From the NCBI RefSeq assembly GCF_910592395.1, contig NC_088323.1:5024001-5088000 (forward strand): DNA of 64,000 nucleotides, read 5' to 3'. Made by a program: the position numbers and the translations under genes. Shown here piece by piece: positions 1 to 11,636 of this stretch (the stretch's first letter is position 1; each line of letters begins with the position of its first letter). Below the pieces are notes generated by a model. That model did not search any database. It worked only from the letters and a program-made list of their open reading frames with translations, and had not been told where the DNA came from. Origin of the DNA: Lineus longissimus. Taxonomy: Eukaryota > Nemertea > Pilidiophora > Heteronemertea > Lineidae.

Positions 1-2850
1 TGTTTCTGGTGAAGCAAGAGGAATAGCCCACGTCTTTCACAACTTTGGTCCCGGTCGTTCACAACCAGTGTGGCTGGTGTAGTAGGAGTTCTAGTCCCAT
101 GTCTTTCACAATCAGTGTGGCTGGTGTAGAAGGAGTTCTAGTCCCATGTCTTTCACAATTTGTTTCTGGTGAAGCAAGAGGAATAGCCCAGGTGTTTCAC
201 AACTTGGGTCCCTGTCGTTCACAACCAGTGTGGCTGGTGTAGAAGGAGTTATAGTCCCATGTCTTTCACAATTTGTTACTGGTGAAGCAAGAGGAATAGC
301 CCACGTCTTTCACAACTTGTGTCCCTGTCGTTCACAACCAGTGTGTCTGGTGTAGCAGGAGTTATTGTCCCATGTCCCACAATCAGTGTGGCTGGTGTAG
401 AAGGAGTTCTAGTCCCATGTCCCACAGTTAGTGTGGCTGGTGTAGAAGGAGTTATAGTCCCATGTCTTTCACAATTTGATACTGATGAAGCAAGAGGAAT
501 AGCCCACGTCTTTCACAACTTCGGTCCCTGTCGTTCACAACCAGTGTGGCTGGTGTAGAAGGAGTTATAGCCCCATGTTTATGAAGTCCCGTGTCTTTCA
601 CAATTTGTGACTGGTGTAGTAGGAGGAATAGTCTGTCCTTCACAACCATATGGCTAGTGTAGCAGGAGATTTATACCCACATCTTTCAGAAATTTGGTCG
701 CTGTCTTTCACAACCAGTGTGGCTGGTGTAGATGGAGTTATAGCCCCATGTCTCTGAAGTCCTGTGTCTTTCACAATTTATGAATGGTGTAGTAGGAGGA
801 ATAGCCTGTCCTTCACAACCAGTGTGGCTGGTGTGGAAGGAGTTATAGCCCCTTGTCTCTGAAGTCCTGTGTCTTTCACAATTTATGAATGGTGTAGTAG
901 GAGGAATAGTCTGTCCTTCACAACCATATGGCTGGTGTAGCAGGAGATTTAGACCCACATCTTTCTTTACTTGGGTCCCAGTCCTTCAAAACCAGTGTGG
1001 CTGGTGTAGCAGAAGTTATAGCCCCATGTCTCTGAAGTCCTGTGTCTTTCACAATTTGTGAATGGTGTAGTAGGAGGAATAGTCTGTCCTTCACAACCAG
1101 TGTGGCTGGTGTGGAAGGAGTTATAGCCCCTTGTCTCTGAAGTCCTGTCTTTCACAATTTGTGAATGGTGTAGTAGGAGGAATAGTCTGTCGTTCACAAC
1201 CAGTGTGGCAGGTGTGGAAGGAGTTATAGCCCCATGTCTCTGAAGTCCGGTGTCTTTCACAATTTGTTACTGGTGAAGCAGGAGGATAAGGCCCCATCTT
1301 TCACAACTTTGGTCCCTGTTGTTCACAACCAATATGGCTGGTGTAGAAGGAGTTATAGTCTCATGTCTTTCACAATATGTTACTGGTGAAGCAAGAGGAA
1401 TAGCCCACGTCTTTCACAACTTGGGTCCCTGTCGTTCACAAGTGGCTGGTGTAGAAGGAGTTATAGTCCCTTGTCTTTCACAACCAGTGTGGCTTGTGTA
1501 GAAGGAGTTATAGCCCCATGTCTCTGAAGTCCTGTGTCTTTCACAATTTATGAACGGTGTAGTAGGAGGAATAGTCTGTCCTTCACAGGCAGTGGGGCTG
1601 GTGTGGAAGGAGTTATAGCCCCTTGTCTCTGAAGTCCTGTGTCTTTCACAATTTATGAATGGTGTAGTAGGAGGAATAGTCTGTCCTTCTCAAGCAGTGT
1701 GGCTGGTGTGGAAGGAGTTATAGCCCCATGTCTCTGAAGTCCTGAGTTTTCCACAATTTGTGACTGGTGTAGTAGGAGGAATAGTCTGTCCTTCACAACC
1801 ATATACCAGGAGTTATTGTCCCATGTCCCACAATCAGTGTGGCTGGTGTAGAAGGAGTTCTAGTCCCATGTCTTTCACAATTTGTTTCTGGTGAAGCAAG
1901 AGGAATCGCCCACGTCTTTCACAACTTGGGTCCCTGTCGTTCACAACCAGTGTGGCTGGTGTAGAAGGAGTTCTAGTCCCATGTCTTTCACAATCAGTGT
2001 GGCTGGTGTAGAAGGAGTTCTAGTCCCATGTCGTTCACAACCAGTGTGGCTGGTGTAGTAGGAGTTCTAGTCCCATGTCTTTCACAATCAGTGTGGCTGG
2101 TGTAGAAGGAGTTCTAGTCCCATGTCTTTCACAATCAGTGTGGCTGGTGTAGAAGGAGTTCTAGTCCCAAGCCTTTCACAATTTGTTTCTGGTGAAGCAA
2201 GAGGAATAGCCCACGTCTTTCACAACTTGGGTCCCTGTCGTTCACAACCAGTGTGGCTGGTGTAGAAGGAGTTATAGTCCCATGTCTTTCACAATTTGTT
2301 TCTGGTGAAGCAAGAGGAATAGCCAACGTCTTTCACAACTTGGGTCCCTGTCGTTCACAACCAGTGTGGCTGGTGTAGAAGGAGTTCTAGTCCCAAGCCT
2401 TTCACAATTTGTTTCTGGTGAAGCAAGAGGAATAGCCCACGTCTTTCACAACTTTGGTCCCTGTTGTTCACAACCAGTGTGGCTGGTGTAGAAGGAGTTC
2501 TAGTCCCATGTCTTTCACAATCAGTGTGGCTGGTGTAGAAGGAGTTCTAGTCCCATGTCGTTCACAACCAGTGTGGCTGGTGTAGTAGGAGTTATAGTTC
2601 CATGTCTTTCACAATTTGCTGCTGGTGAAGCAAGAGGAATCGCCCATGTCTTTCACAACTTGGGTCGCTGTCGTTCACAACCAGTGGCTGGTGTAGCAGA
2701 AGTTATAGCCCCATGTCTCTGAAGTCCTGTGTCTTTCACAAATCGTGTAGTAGGTGGAATAGCCCGTCTTTCACAAATAAGTTCCAGTGGCTGGTGTAGT
2801 AGGAGATTCAGTCCCATGTCCATGAAGTCCATGTCTTTCACAATTTGTGA
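1..2850. repeat. Composite minisatellite array (runs off the left edge)
   Basis: The whole stretch is built from three or four related sub-units, each opening with T(C/G)TTTCACAA or TCGTTCACAA. One (about 44 bp) continues with TTTGTTTCTGGTGAAGCAAG. A short one (about 22 bp) continues with CTTGGGTCCCTG. One of about 47 bp continues with CCAGTGTGGCTGGTGTAGAA and ends in TAGTCCCATG. The order changes along the array: 700-1250 and 1500-1800 are dominated by a version with TCTCTGAAGTCCTGTGTC. It decays near 2700-2850 and starts before the window. Open frames across it on both strands come from the repeat and show no start, splice or codon structure, so I do not call genes here. Confidence 0.95.
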
Positions 2851-4420
2851 CTGTCACAGAATTCATCCAGATTCGTTTTTTACAGCCATTTATATTCAAG
2901 ATATGTCTGTAATGGCGAAAATAAAAGGCACTTGAATATTTCTTGGTTTACGTTATTAAGAACCTGTGAGGACAGAAGCTGTCAACAGACAAGATTGTAA
3001 GCTGCTCGGAGAAGCTTTAAGTGTGTAGCAAGGCAATAATACAAGATAATCAACTGCTTTGATTCTATATGTATTTGATGACATATCATGTAATGATGTA
3101 TTATTCAGTCTTTGAATCAACAAGTGCATCTTAACAAACAACAATAACATACTTACATGTTCACGCTGCACGTTTCCATGGCAACACTCCCAAACAACAT
3201 CATCACCCAAAGCATGACATTCAGATGAAAATATGCAGACGATAAGTGTTTTTTGACAAAACTGAGTGCACTTGAAATCAAAGGTCTACTAAATGTCTAC
3301 CTCATGAATCAAACGTCTAAATTTGATCAGGGGACATGCAAGACTTGGAAGTGGTGCCCAGGACATGCATTCTGACACAAGACATATATCTACAAGAACT
3401 GGCACAAATTATCAACTGAAAACCTGTGCGTCTGGGGGGCAGGCCCCCAACTGATCTCATTTTTGTGTAAATGGAACTTATATACAGGCGATTTATTCAT
3501 TTTGAAAACGAACTGAAAATGTGTCTGTGCCACAGCAAGTTCACCTGAGTTGCTTTTTAAAGATCTCCCAAACTGCCTTTCCCAAAACATTTCTGAATGA
3601 TGGCATTGATACTAACATTGATAAATTGCCCAAGAGAACTTGCCATGTCACAGAGAATTATTTGCTCCATTGGGTGAAAAACATTTAGCCTTACAGCAAC
3701 ATCATTGTGCATCAAACAACATCTTTGGTAAATTTAACAATGGATTAAATGCAATCTGAACAAAAATAATAATCCCACAGAGAGTATCCACTGATACCCT
3801 CAATACTTTAACACAATGCCAAGATCAAAGGAGGATATCGTGCTGAAAAGACTTACCAGAAAAAAATATCAAGAACTACATCCTCCTCACAAAAAGGCAG
3901 AGGCTTGACTTCTTTAGTGAATTATGCATGCCCTCCCCAATAACTCTAACACACGCACGAGAGACTCGCTTTCCAACTTGCCGAGAATCAGGCTGGTTTC
4001 TGATGCAGGTTTGATGCAGGTTTGGCAAGTTGGCACGCCAGCTTGAATAAACACGATTCTCAGCAACCGGGAAACTGATTATCCAGGTTTATACACAAGC
4101 ATCAATTCAAAGACAGAACATAGTGGTGATGATGAGAATTACATAAGCTGTTTTTTTTCTGCAGCCCTCTACAGGTGGGGCTTTTGATGTTTCATTACAA
4201 AAGGTTTCAAGTATCAAATATTGTTATACATCATTTGAATATACTAGTTATGCTTCCTTACTATTATTATTATAATCAACTCAATTAATGACTTCAATGA
4301 AATAACGAAAATCAAAATAAACTGAACTCAAAAAGGTAACAACTAAGCTATTAAACTGAACAAAATGACGTAGATATGGCAACACACTGAGCTGAAGTGA
4401 TTACATAATACTCGGTAGAT
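2851..4420. other. No gene seen
   Basis: AT-rich single-copy-looking sequence. Only short open frames with no recognisable motif on either strand. It lies downstream of the boule 3' end, so it may be intergenic. Confidence 0.6.
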
Positions 4421-4424
4421 CTAG

Positions 4425-4705
4425 TCCGAGATTCTAAAATACTGACTCGAGATTCTGAAATACTGATTAGAGTCCGAAATACTGATTAATACTGATTTGA
4501 GATTCTAGAAACCTGATTGGAAATTCTGAAATATTGAGATTCTGAAATACTGATTCGAGATTCTGAAATACTGATTTCAGTCTGAAATACTGATTTGAGA
4601 TTCTAAAAAACTGATTGGAAATTCTGAAATACTGAGATTCTGAAATACTGATTCAAGATTCTGAAATACTGTCTTCAGATTCTGAAAAACTGATATGATA
4701 TTGTA
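4425..4705. repeat. Short degenerate tandem repeat
   Basis: About twelve imperfect units built on GAGATTCTGAAATACTGATT, roughly 18-22 bp each, with small indels. No open frame of interest. Confidence 0.85.
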
Positions 4706-7700
4706 CAGCAAATACGACCTTGGGTAGGGTAGAACAGACATTTTTGAAAAGACTTATAATGTCATGGCACTATCTTAAGGGACTTCTCCTTTTATCTAGT
4801 AATGATAACAGACTTTTTGAATCAGACTTCTAGATTCATAGAGGACATGGCTAGCAATAAATGCCCAACGAAATATAGAAGTAACGAAATTGATAACGAA
4901 ATGAAACTAAATTAACATTATGAAACTTAATCAAAATAAAATAGATGATCTAGGCTTCGGGAGTATATGATGAAGCGTAATCAAATTTGTACAACACCTG
5001 ATGAATATATTAATTACCGATTAATATCAAGTATCTATGCTCTGATTATCTACTTTGATTCAATATATGTTTATAGCTATAAGATGAGGTACAAAATTGC
5101 ATACAAAAGTGAAGCTGGCAACCCTTTAGATACAAAATGGAAGAGACCATCACAAGTTATCTCACTGAGATTATCATAGATGGTTCCATTTTGAGATGAG
5201 GGGTGTTGCCTACACTCTGAATCTGATCACAGGATGATAACAACTAAATAATAATGATGAAATTGGCAAGATTAATTCCTTCACCTCAATACAGAGGACG
5301 GTCAACGCTTTGAGTAAAAGAAACAGATCGAGTCGGCAAAAAGGATGATAGCGATGTCATATCAGCAGAACCTAAAAATCTTTGATTTATGACATCACAG
5401 CCACTGTCAAAGTGGCCACTGCAAGAGGTCACTGGATCATATCATGGTAGTTTTTATCAGGATACCCCATTGGATATCTCAACAGAAATTGTCTCAAAAC
5501 CCAAAGCGCTTACAACTGTTTTCCACTATTCGCCAAACTCATCAGTTCCGAAAGCGACCCTCACACTTATTATCACAAGAAGACTGGACACTGCCGTGGT
5601 TAATGATATGGTTACAGAGTGATATATTGGATGGATGGAGTACTATGCAAGGTTGATGGGACTACAGGTTTTTAAATGCAGGTTAATACGCCTATCAGTA
5701 CGGATTTATATTCACATCGGCACTGGTGTCTCAAGATGCGGGATAGAAGTGTTACGGGAAGGGGCTTGTATAAAATGGTTATTTATCTAAACTTACTACG
5801 GTTTTCGAACTAATTTGAGATCTAGAAAACATGCTTTTTTCATGAATTTTCACCAAGTACTTGACAATCATAGGAGGTAGCACATCATCACAATACATGG
5901 CAACAAAACGCCTTCAAGTTGCGGCATGGCAGAACTGAATCTAGGCCTACTTATTAGACTTTTCATTAACCCCAAAACTAATGCTAAGTATTCAAACACT
6001 TGACTTCAAATCCTACTACAAGTCCAGCAAAATCATATCACCGACAACAAAAATTCCAAAATTGGAAGACACTTTTTCAATTTCAAGAATATCGAAATGC
6101 TGCAAATTAGTCATTTGGAAGACAGCAGTATATGAATTGGCAAGATGTACTGGTTACCCTACAGCTATTTTAAGAGCCACCTATAAATTCGGGAAGACTG
6201 TATCAGTCACAAGATTGCATATTTAACCCTGTCTAACAGTGCTGTAAAAAAGTGCATATATTACATCATCATTCAGGGCGACCCCAAAAAATGCAAACCG
6301 ATAAAAATGTTTGATTACTGAGGTTTCTGCCTAGCTGCTGCAATATATATATGCTTACCGCAGCGATCACGACAAATGCACATACAAAAACATGGCCACC
6401 TTCACAGGCTATGAACAATAATTACTACAAAAATATCTTAAAAACCCGCCCAAATGCACATGCTTTCAAGTTACCCAAAATGCACGGAGCAGAACTTGCA
6501 GGTACTTTTCTGCACAAACAAAGTTAAACAGAAAACCGATTTATTCCTGCATTTAAACTTGCATTACACATTTTACAAAAGTTCCGATTACAGAAATTTA
6601 TCAGAAAAAGATGAACAGATTACGAAACTTAAGCATCAACGGATTTACAGTCCAGATTATCAGGTGGTGAGGATCGTTACTAAAAGACGGCGTGATCTGT
6701 GCATTTGAGAAATTATTTCTCTCCCCAACACAGAAGAAAGTTACGAGAGTTCAGGTGAAAATAAACCTAGGCTTACACGGAACGCAATTGCAATACACCA
6801 GCTTTTAAAACATACAAATTGGCCATTAATCTTTCAGTTATAATACCAGAAATTCAAATTCGTAATTTCAAGTTTTTTTCTTCATGATTCCTCAATTAAC
6901 GGTGCTTGCAATCCGACAGCATAATACGACCCCATGTTTTGAGGATGATCGGATCACATCACGAACGAACGGTGCTGGTTGAACAAAAATAAATCACAAA
7001 GTTTAACTTATCCTAGATTTTAAGAAAGTGAAAACATCAATAAAAAGATATTTCTAAACTGGACTTGAGGCCAGCTTTTTGGCCGAAGGTGGGACAGATG
7101 TTGTTATGTGGTGCTAAAATTTGGACCCTGACTTGGTGTTTTTCAAGGTAATCATGCTGGTATCCTGGCAAAAGTGGGGATTTAAGTCCCTGTGGCCAGG
7201 AATCATGATCTCTTGTGACAAAAATTGCATGTATGCGGTGATCATTGCAGGTGTCTGTCACGGCAATAGGTTACTTACCTTTACAAATTCTTCAGGAAAT
7301 ATTTAAAATCTCAGCAGATTATTTTCACTTTATTAAAAGAGGACATTAAATTACAGATGCAACATTGGTGAACAGTAATCTCAGGTGTGGAAAATCACGA
7401 GCTATACCGAATCTAAGAAAATGAAAAGAATTTGAAGGAGCCAGACCCTGGTCTTGAACACGACTCCATTGAACGATGGAAAAAACTTGTCAACACTGAA
7501 TTAACGTACGTACAGGTAGACCAAGTCTAGTCAAGATTTTAAATAGTATATCTTAGATAAAACACATGGCAGTAAAAGCCAGATATTCGGTAAAAACAAA
7601 TTTCCATTGATAAAATATTTCCTTTCCAACACAAGTCAATTAGTTTGAATTCATATTTTGCAAATATTATATCAGAAAAACAGGTGTCGGCAAAAATCGT

Positions 7701-9300
7701 TCCTTCATAATTTTATTATTGTGTAAAACATTGTAATTCTGTGTATAAAATAGATGAACCAACTGAAACCAACTGCAAAAGTACAAACTTGACTTTTTTA
7801 CCATTTTGGGATCCTTCTGCAAATAGTTTCTTATCCTGGTCAATTCCTTGTTCCCACCGAGGCATAGCAAACTTCAAAGGGCCTAGACAACAACAATATT
7901 CATTTTCCAAACGAGTGTTCAAGGTGAAAACAAATTCAATCCACATCAAATATTATTGCAGACATTATCATTACTTACATATACAAGCGGGTGAAACAGC
8001 AAAAAAATTCAAATTTCTCCAGGCAACTTTAGCACATTATTGTGCCCTAGCACTGAGAATTCCCTTTCCCCACCTATACTCATTTCACGAAGAAATGGCA
8101 CTGAACAACAGCTCTGCTTAGGAGTGATGCAGGTGCAAAAATAGTATGACAGTCCCAGGGACACAAATTCTTTTTAAACGCATCTGAATTGTGCTGTGAG
8201 AAAAAACAAACCCTCATGAGAAATTTTGTCTGTATTCCGAAATAAAATTGACAAGTAAACAATCCATACTCTGAAATGCTGCAAGGTCCAAAAAAGTGCC
8301 AGAAACACCGCATTTGGAAGTACTTTATACTAGGTCATTTGTGGGCAACAACTGCACCAGATCTTTGTCAATTGCAACAACAGCACGAGTACTTTGGATG
8401 TCAATTTCAACAACGGCACCAGTACTTTCATGACAAATGCACTTCAGAAAACCTTGCAACATTCAGTTTGCTACCATCGAAGTTAGCTGGGCAAATAAGG
8501 CCAAATCTTAAGGTGCTGAAATTGACAAATCGCAGCCATGTCAATGATGAAACACTTGAAGAACAGACATGACAGACTGACATGACAACTCTGTAGACTG
8601 CGGAGTTTGGATGTCATTATTTGCCAAGATAGCTACAACAGTTAACTCAAATTTGAACTTCTACTGTCACAACCTGGATCCCCTCGAGACCTAATGTGAA
8701 CCTGCAACCAAGGTTAAACAATCACTGACACAACGATGTACTACCGATGGCAAGATTCAACAGCAGTGTAATTTCCAGTATATCTGGTAGAAATGAGAGG
8801 TTTTGTCAAGACGATATTTGGACAAACACATTGCCCCTAAACCATGACACCGACAATTATATCGGACATTCAAGGCATAAAGCACAGATTCTCAATCCAA
8901 TGACACCAAATGACTTCGTAGAACTTTTCGTTCTGTTTGAAGAATCTGCTGCTTAATCAAACCTCGAGTACAGGCAAATTAGGCATCTGGGGACAAGGCT
9001 GCACAAAATAGGGTATAATAATAAGAACTAGGTACGTTCAAAAACAATAGGAAAACAGTCCATTTTGATCTGATTTTAACTATCTATATACACAAGTTAT
9101 TTTACGCATTATTTTCTCCATATGTCTTGACTGACCAAACTCATTTACAAATAATTCCCAGGGAATGTTTCAAGTCTAAAAAAATAGATTATCTCTGGTC
9201 CCATACACCATGGTTCTCACCACTTATGTTATGGTAGATATGGCCTGAGCGGCAAACATTTGGACGGTTCTTTACAACCCTGAATGAAACTGTGCAGACA
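4706..9300. other. No gene seen
   Basis: AT-rich sequence with scattered open frames up to about 126 codons (for example 7741-8121, plus). None has a family motif or a convincing exon structure. Probably intergenic, 3' of boule. Confidence 0.55.
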
Positions 9301-9309
9301 ACCAAGTAC

Positions 9310-9510
9310 AGCAGAACCTCTCTATTAAGGACACCCTTAGGACTGACAAATTTTGTTGCTATTTGAGAGGTGTCCCAATTACAGAGGTCATATTCATTAG
9401 AAATGACCAATTTGGGACCAAGTGCAGCGTCTTCATTAGAGAGGGTGTCCGTAATAGAGAGGTTGTCCTTAATAAAAAGGTGTACGCTAATGAGGTTTCA
9501 CTGTATATTG
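9310..9510. repeat. Dispersed inverted-repeat element, copy 1
   Basis: Contains ACCTCTCTATTAAGGACACC near the left end and the near-complement GTGTCCGTAATAGAGAGG further right, so the copy can fold back on itself. Relatives occur at 24783-24848, 44381-44456, 45795-45880, 61595-61765 and 63672-63770. No coding capacity. Confidence 0.75.
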
Positions 9511-11230
9511 ATATGTCCTCACTTGTCAGTCTTCTGTCATCATCCAAGCAGACTCTAAAGACAGAACCAATGAATTAGACAGTAGAGAAGCCTTGAGCAA
9601 AATTGCAGACAAATTACGCTGCTTTTTTTCAGTAGAATTCTCAGACTATTGAACGACTGCAGATTATGAATATGTCCCGTATGAAGTTCGCTTGCTTCCA
9701 TGAGTCACGACTGCAGACTGGCAGATTTCAAATTTTGCAAAATTCCCATTAAGCATGCGCTCCCGTGGCCACCTTGTGGCAAAGTTGAGAACTAATCTAC
9801 TTTCATTGATGTTGGAGCCCTAAACAGAACAAAATGGCAGTATAAGATGATAATGATTACAGTCAAATTCGTCAGGACAGGCGTCTAAAGTACATGGCTG
9901 CACCATATGTAGCGAGTTTTCACATCTATTATAAATGTCTTAGAAATAATAATTTTAGGAATGATTCTTGATGAAACGAGCCCCTCACATGAAGGTCAAA
10001 ATCTTTGTCGATACAATTACACACAATTTTTACCAATCTTATGGGGAGATTCACAATCTTGAAGGAAATACTTTGAGTTTTTCCAACCAGGCTCTCAACT
10101 ATTGAGACCTACTCAAGAGTTGAGCAGATAATAAGTCACAACATAGGTAGACGCATTTGAGTTTGAATTAACACTAGCATTTGAGAGACAAGTTTAATAA
10201 ATTTTTAATTCAGGGCTAATCCTGGGCCGGTTTGTTGCAACATTAGCCTCTTTTAGCCACAGCCAGGTTTTATTAGACAAGGCGAGTTGCTGGTGGACGC
10301 CCGCCCTGTTTTATCAATCATTGAATATATTCTGATCAACTGGATCGTGATTTGAAATGTCGTATGTTTCAACTGGACCTGACATGTTATTCTAAAGATT
10401 TGTTCGACCAGATGGACGGTGTACAGCATTCTCATGTCGGAGAGTTAAGCAAAATTAGTAAAAGCCTAAAACCAAAGAACTTGGAAGAACTTGTAACTGT
10501 TGTTATTCTCACGTTTCATCAAAATAGCAAGTCACGAATTTGATTATATTTGGGAGGTTCTAGGAAAAAAACACTCAAAATCGTGTTAGACGAACCAACA
10601 ATGTCAGAAGTTCAATCAAATAGTTGCATCAAAAGACAGAAAACCAAACATGCTAAAAATGTCAACATTCTACCCTAAATCTGCCAATCTATGTGAATAC
10701 AGCAGTCGTTATTTGTAACAGTAACCATAGAAATCAAGCAAACTTCAACCTGAACATAAAACAAGAATTCCAATGTTGCATTCAGGCTGGGCCGTTTTAA
10801 ACGGCGTCCAGGAAGATTCGAAGACATCACTCAAAATTTAGTGGCCATACAAGAAACGAGAAGGCCATTTGGCACACTTCCTGAAATTTGGGTTGAAGAT
10901 AGGAGAATTGTTGTCAAAAATTGCGAATGTCCAGTAACCAGCGCTGGCCATCTTGAATTCGACTTGGAGGAAAACGACTCTACGCTTTCCAAGTAACTGG
11001 ACGCTTGTGATTTTAGGCAGCAACTCACTTTACTTTTCATTCAACATCCATATAATTTCAGGAAACGTGTCAAATGGCCTGCTTATTTCATTTACGATCA
11101 CTAAAGTACAGATCTAAATCTTACTGGCTGCTGTTTAGGACGACCATTCGGGCTTACCCCAACTAGTATGGGACCAGAGAGAATCTTTAAGTGCTCAGAA
11201 AACCTGAAAGCAAGTGCATTGTTTGTTAAA
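9511..11230. other. No gene seen; may include the boule 3' UTR
   Basis: No convincing coding exon. On the minus strand AATAAA occurs at 11237-11242, overlapping the boule stop codon, and again at 10269-10274. Either could serve boule; the first would give an extremely short 3' UTR. Confidence 0.4.
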
Positions 11231-11237
11231 CCAGTAT

Positions 11238-11636
11238 TTATTTACAGTGGAGCTGTTGGGGGGTGGGAGGGGGAGTCGGCGGCGCCTGGTGGTTTACTTC
11301 ATAACATTCGTACTCGTGTTGCGGGATGGTTGTCTCCAGCGGTACGTTCTGCTGGGGCATGACGTTAATAGTCGTCCCGTTGACCTCCTTCCTGATCAAA
11401 CGCGGAACCTTCCCGCCACGCATCATCGGCATCGGGGTGCTGTAGTGTTTGCGCGGGCTGGGCTGGGCTTTTGGCACCTGGTAGTAGGAACTAGCCACGC
11501 TGGGGACCGTCTTGTGAGCTGGCTGAGGTGTTTGCATGTGCGCTGGTACCTGCTGGAGGGGCATCCCGTTCTGGTCAACGTACGATATCTGTTGCTCAGC
11601 AATACATTGGCGGTGCTCGATAGGCCCCATACTGCC
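11238..11636 (-). CDS. boll: boule last coding exon: long Q/P-rich tail
   Basis: 399 nt including the TAA stop at 11238-11240; 132 residues. Basic and Pro-rich, ending in QAPPTPPPTPQQLHCK. Acceptor TTTGTTTCAG. Mammalian BOLL has nothing this long after its PKTVWSIHY-like end, so this is a lineage-specific or invertebrate-type tail. Confidence 0.88.
   Translation of the reverse strand, partial: GSMGPIEHRQCIAEQQISYVDQNGMPLQQVPAHMQTPQPAHKTVPSVASSYYQVPKAQPSPRKHYSTPMPMMRGGKVPRLIRKEVNGTTINVMPQQNVPLETTIPQHEYECYEVNHQAPPTPPPTPQQLHCK

Noticed and set aside
45-1501. Frames inside the left minisatellite
   Set aside because: Repeat-derived, present on both strands, broken by unit shuffling.
7741-8121. 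126-codon plus-strand frame
   Set aside because: Starts without ATG (GTG), AT-rich composition, no motif.
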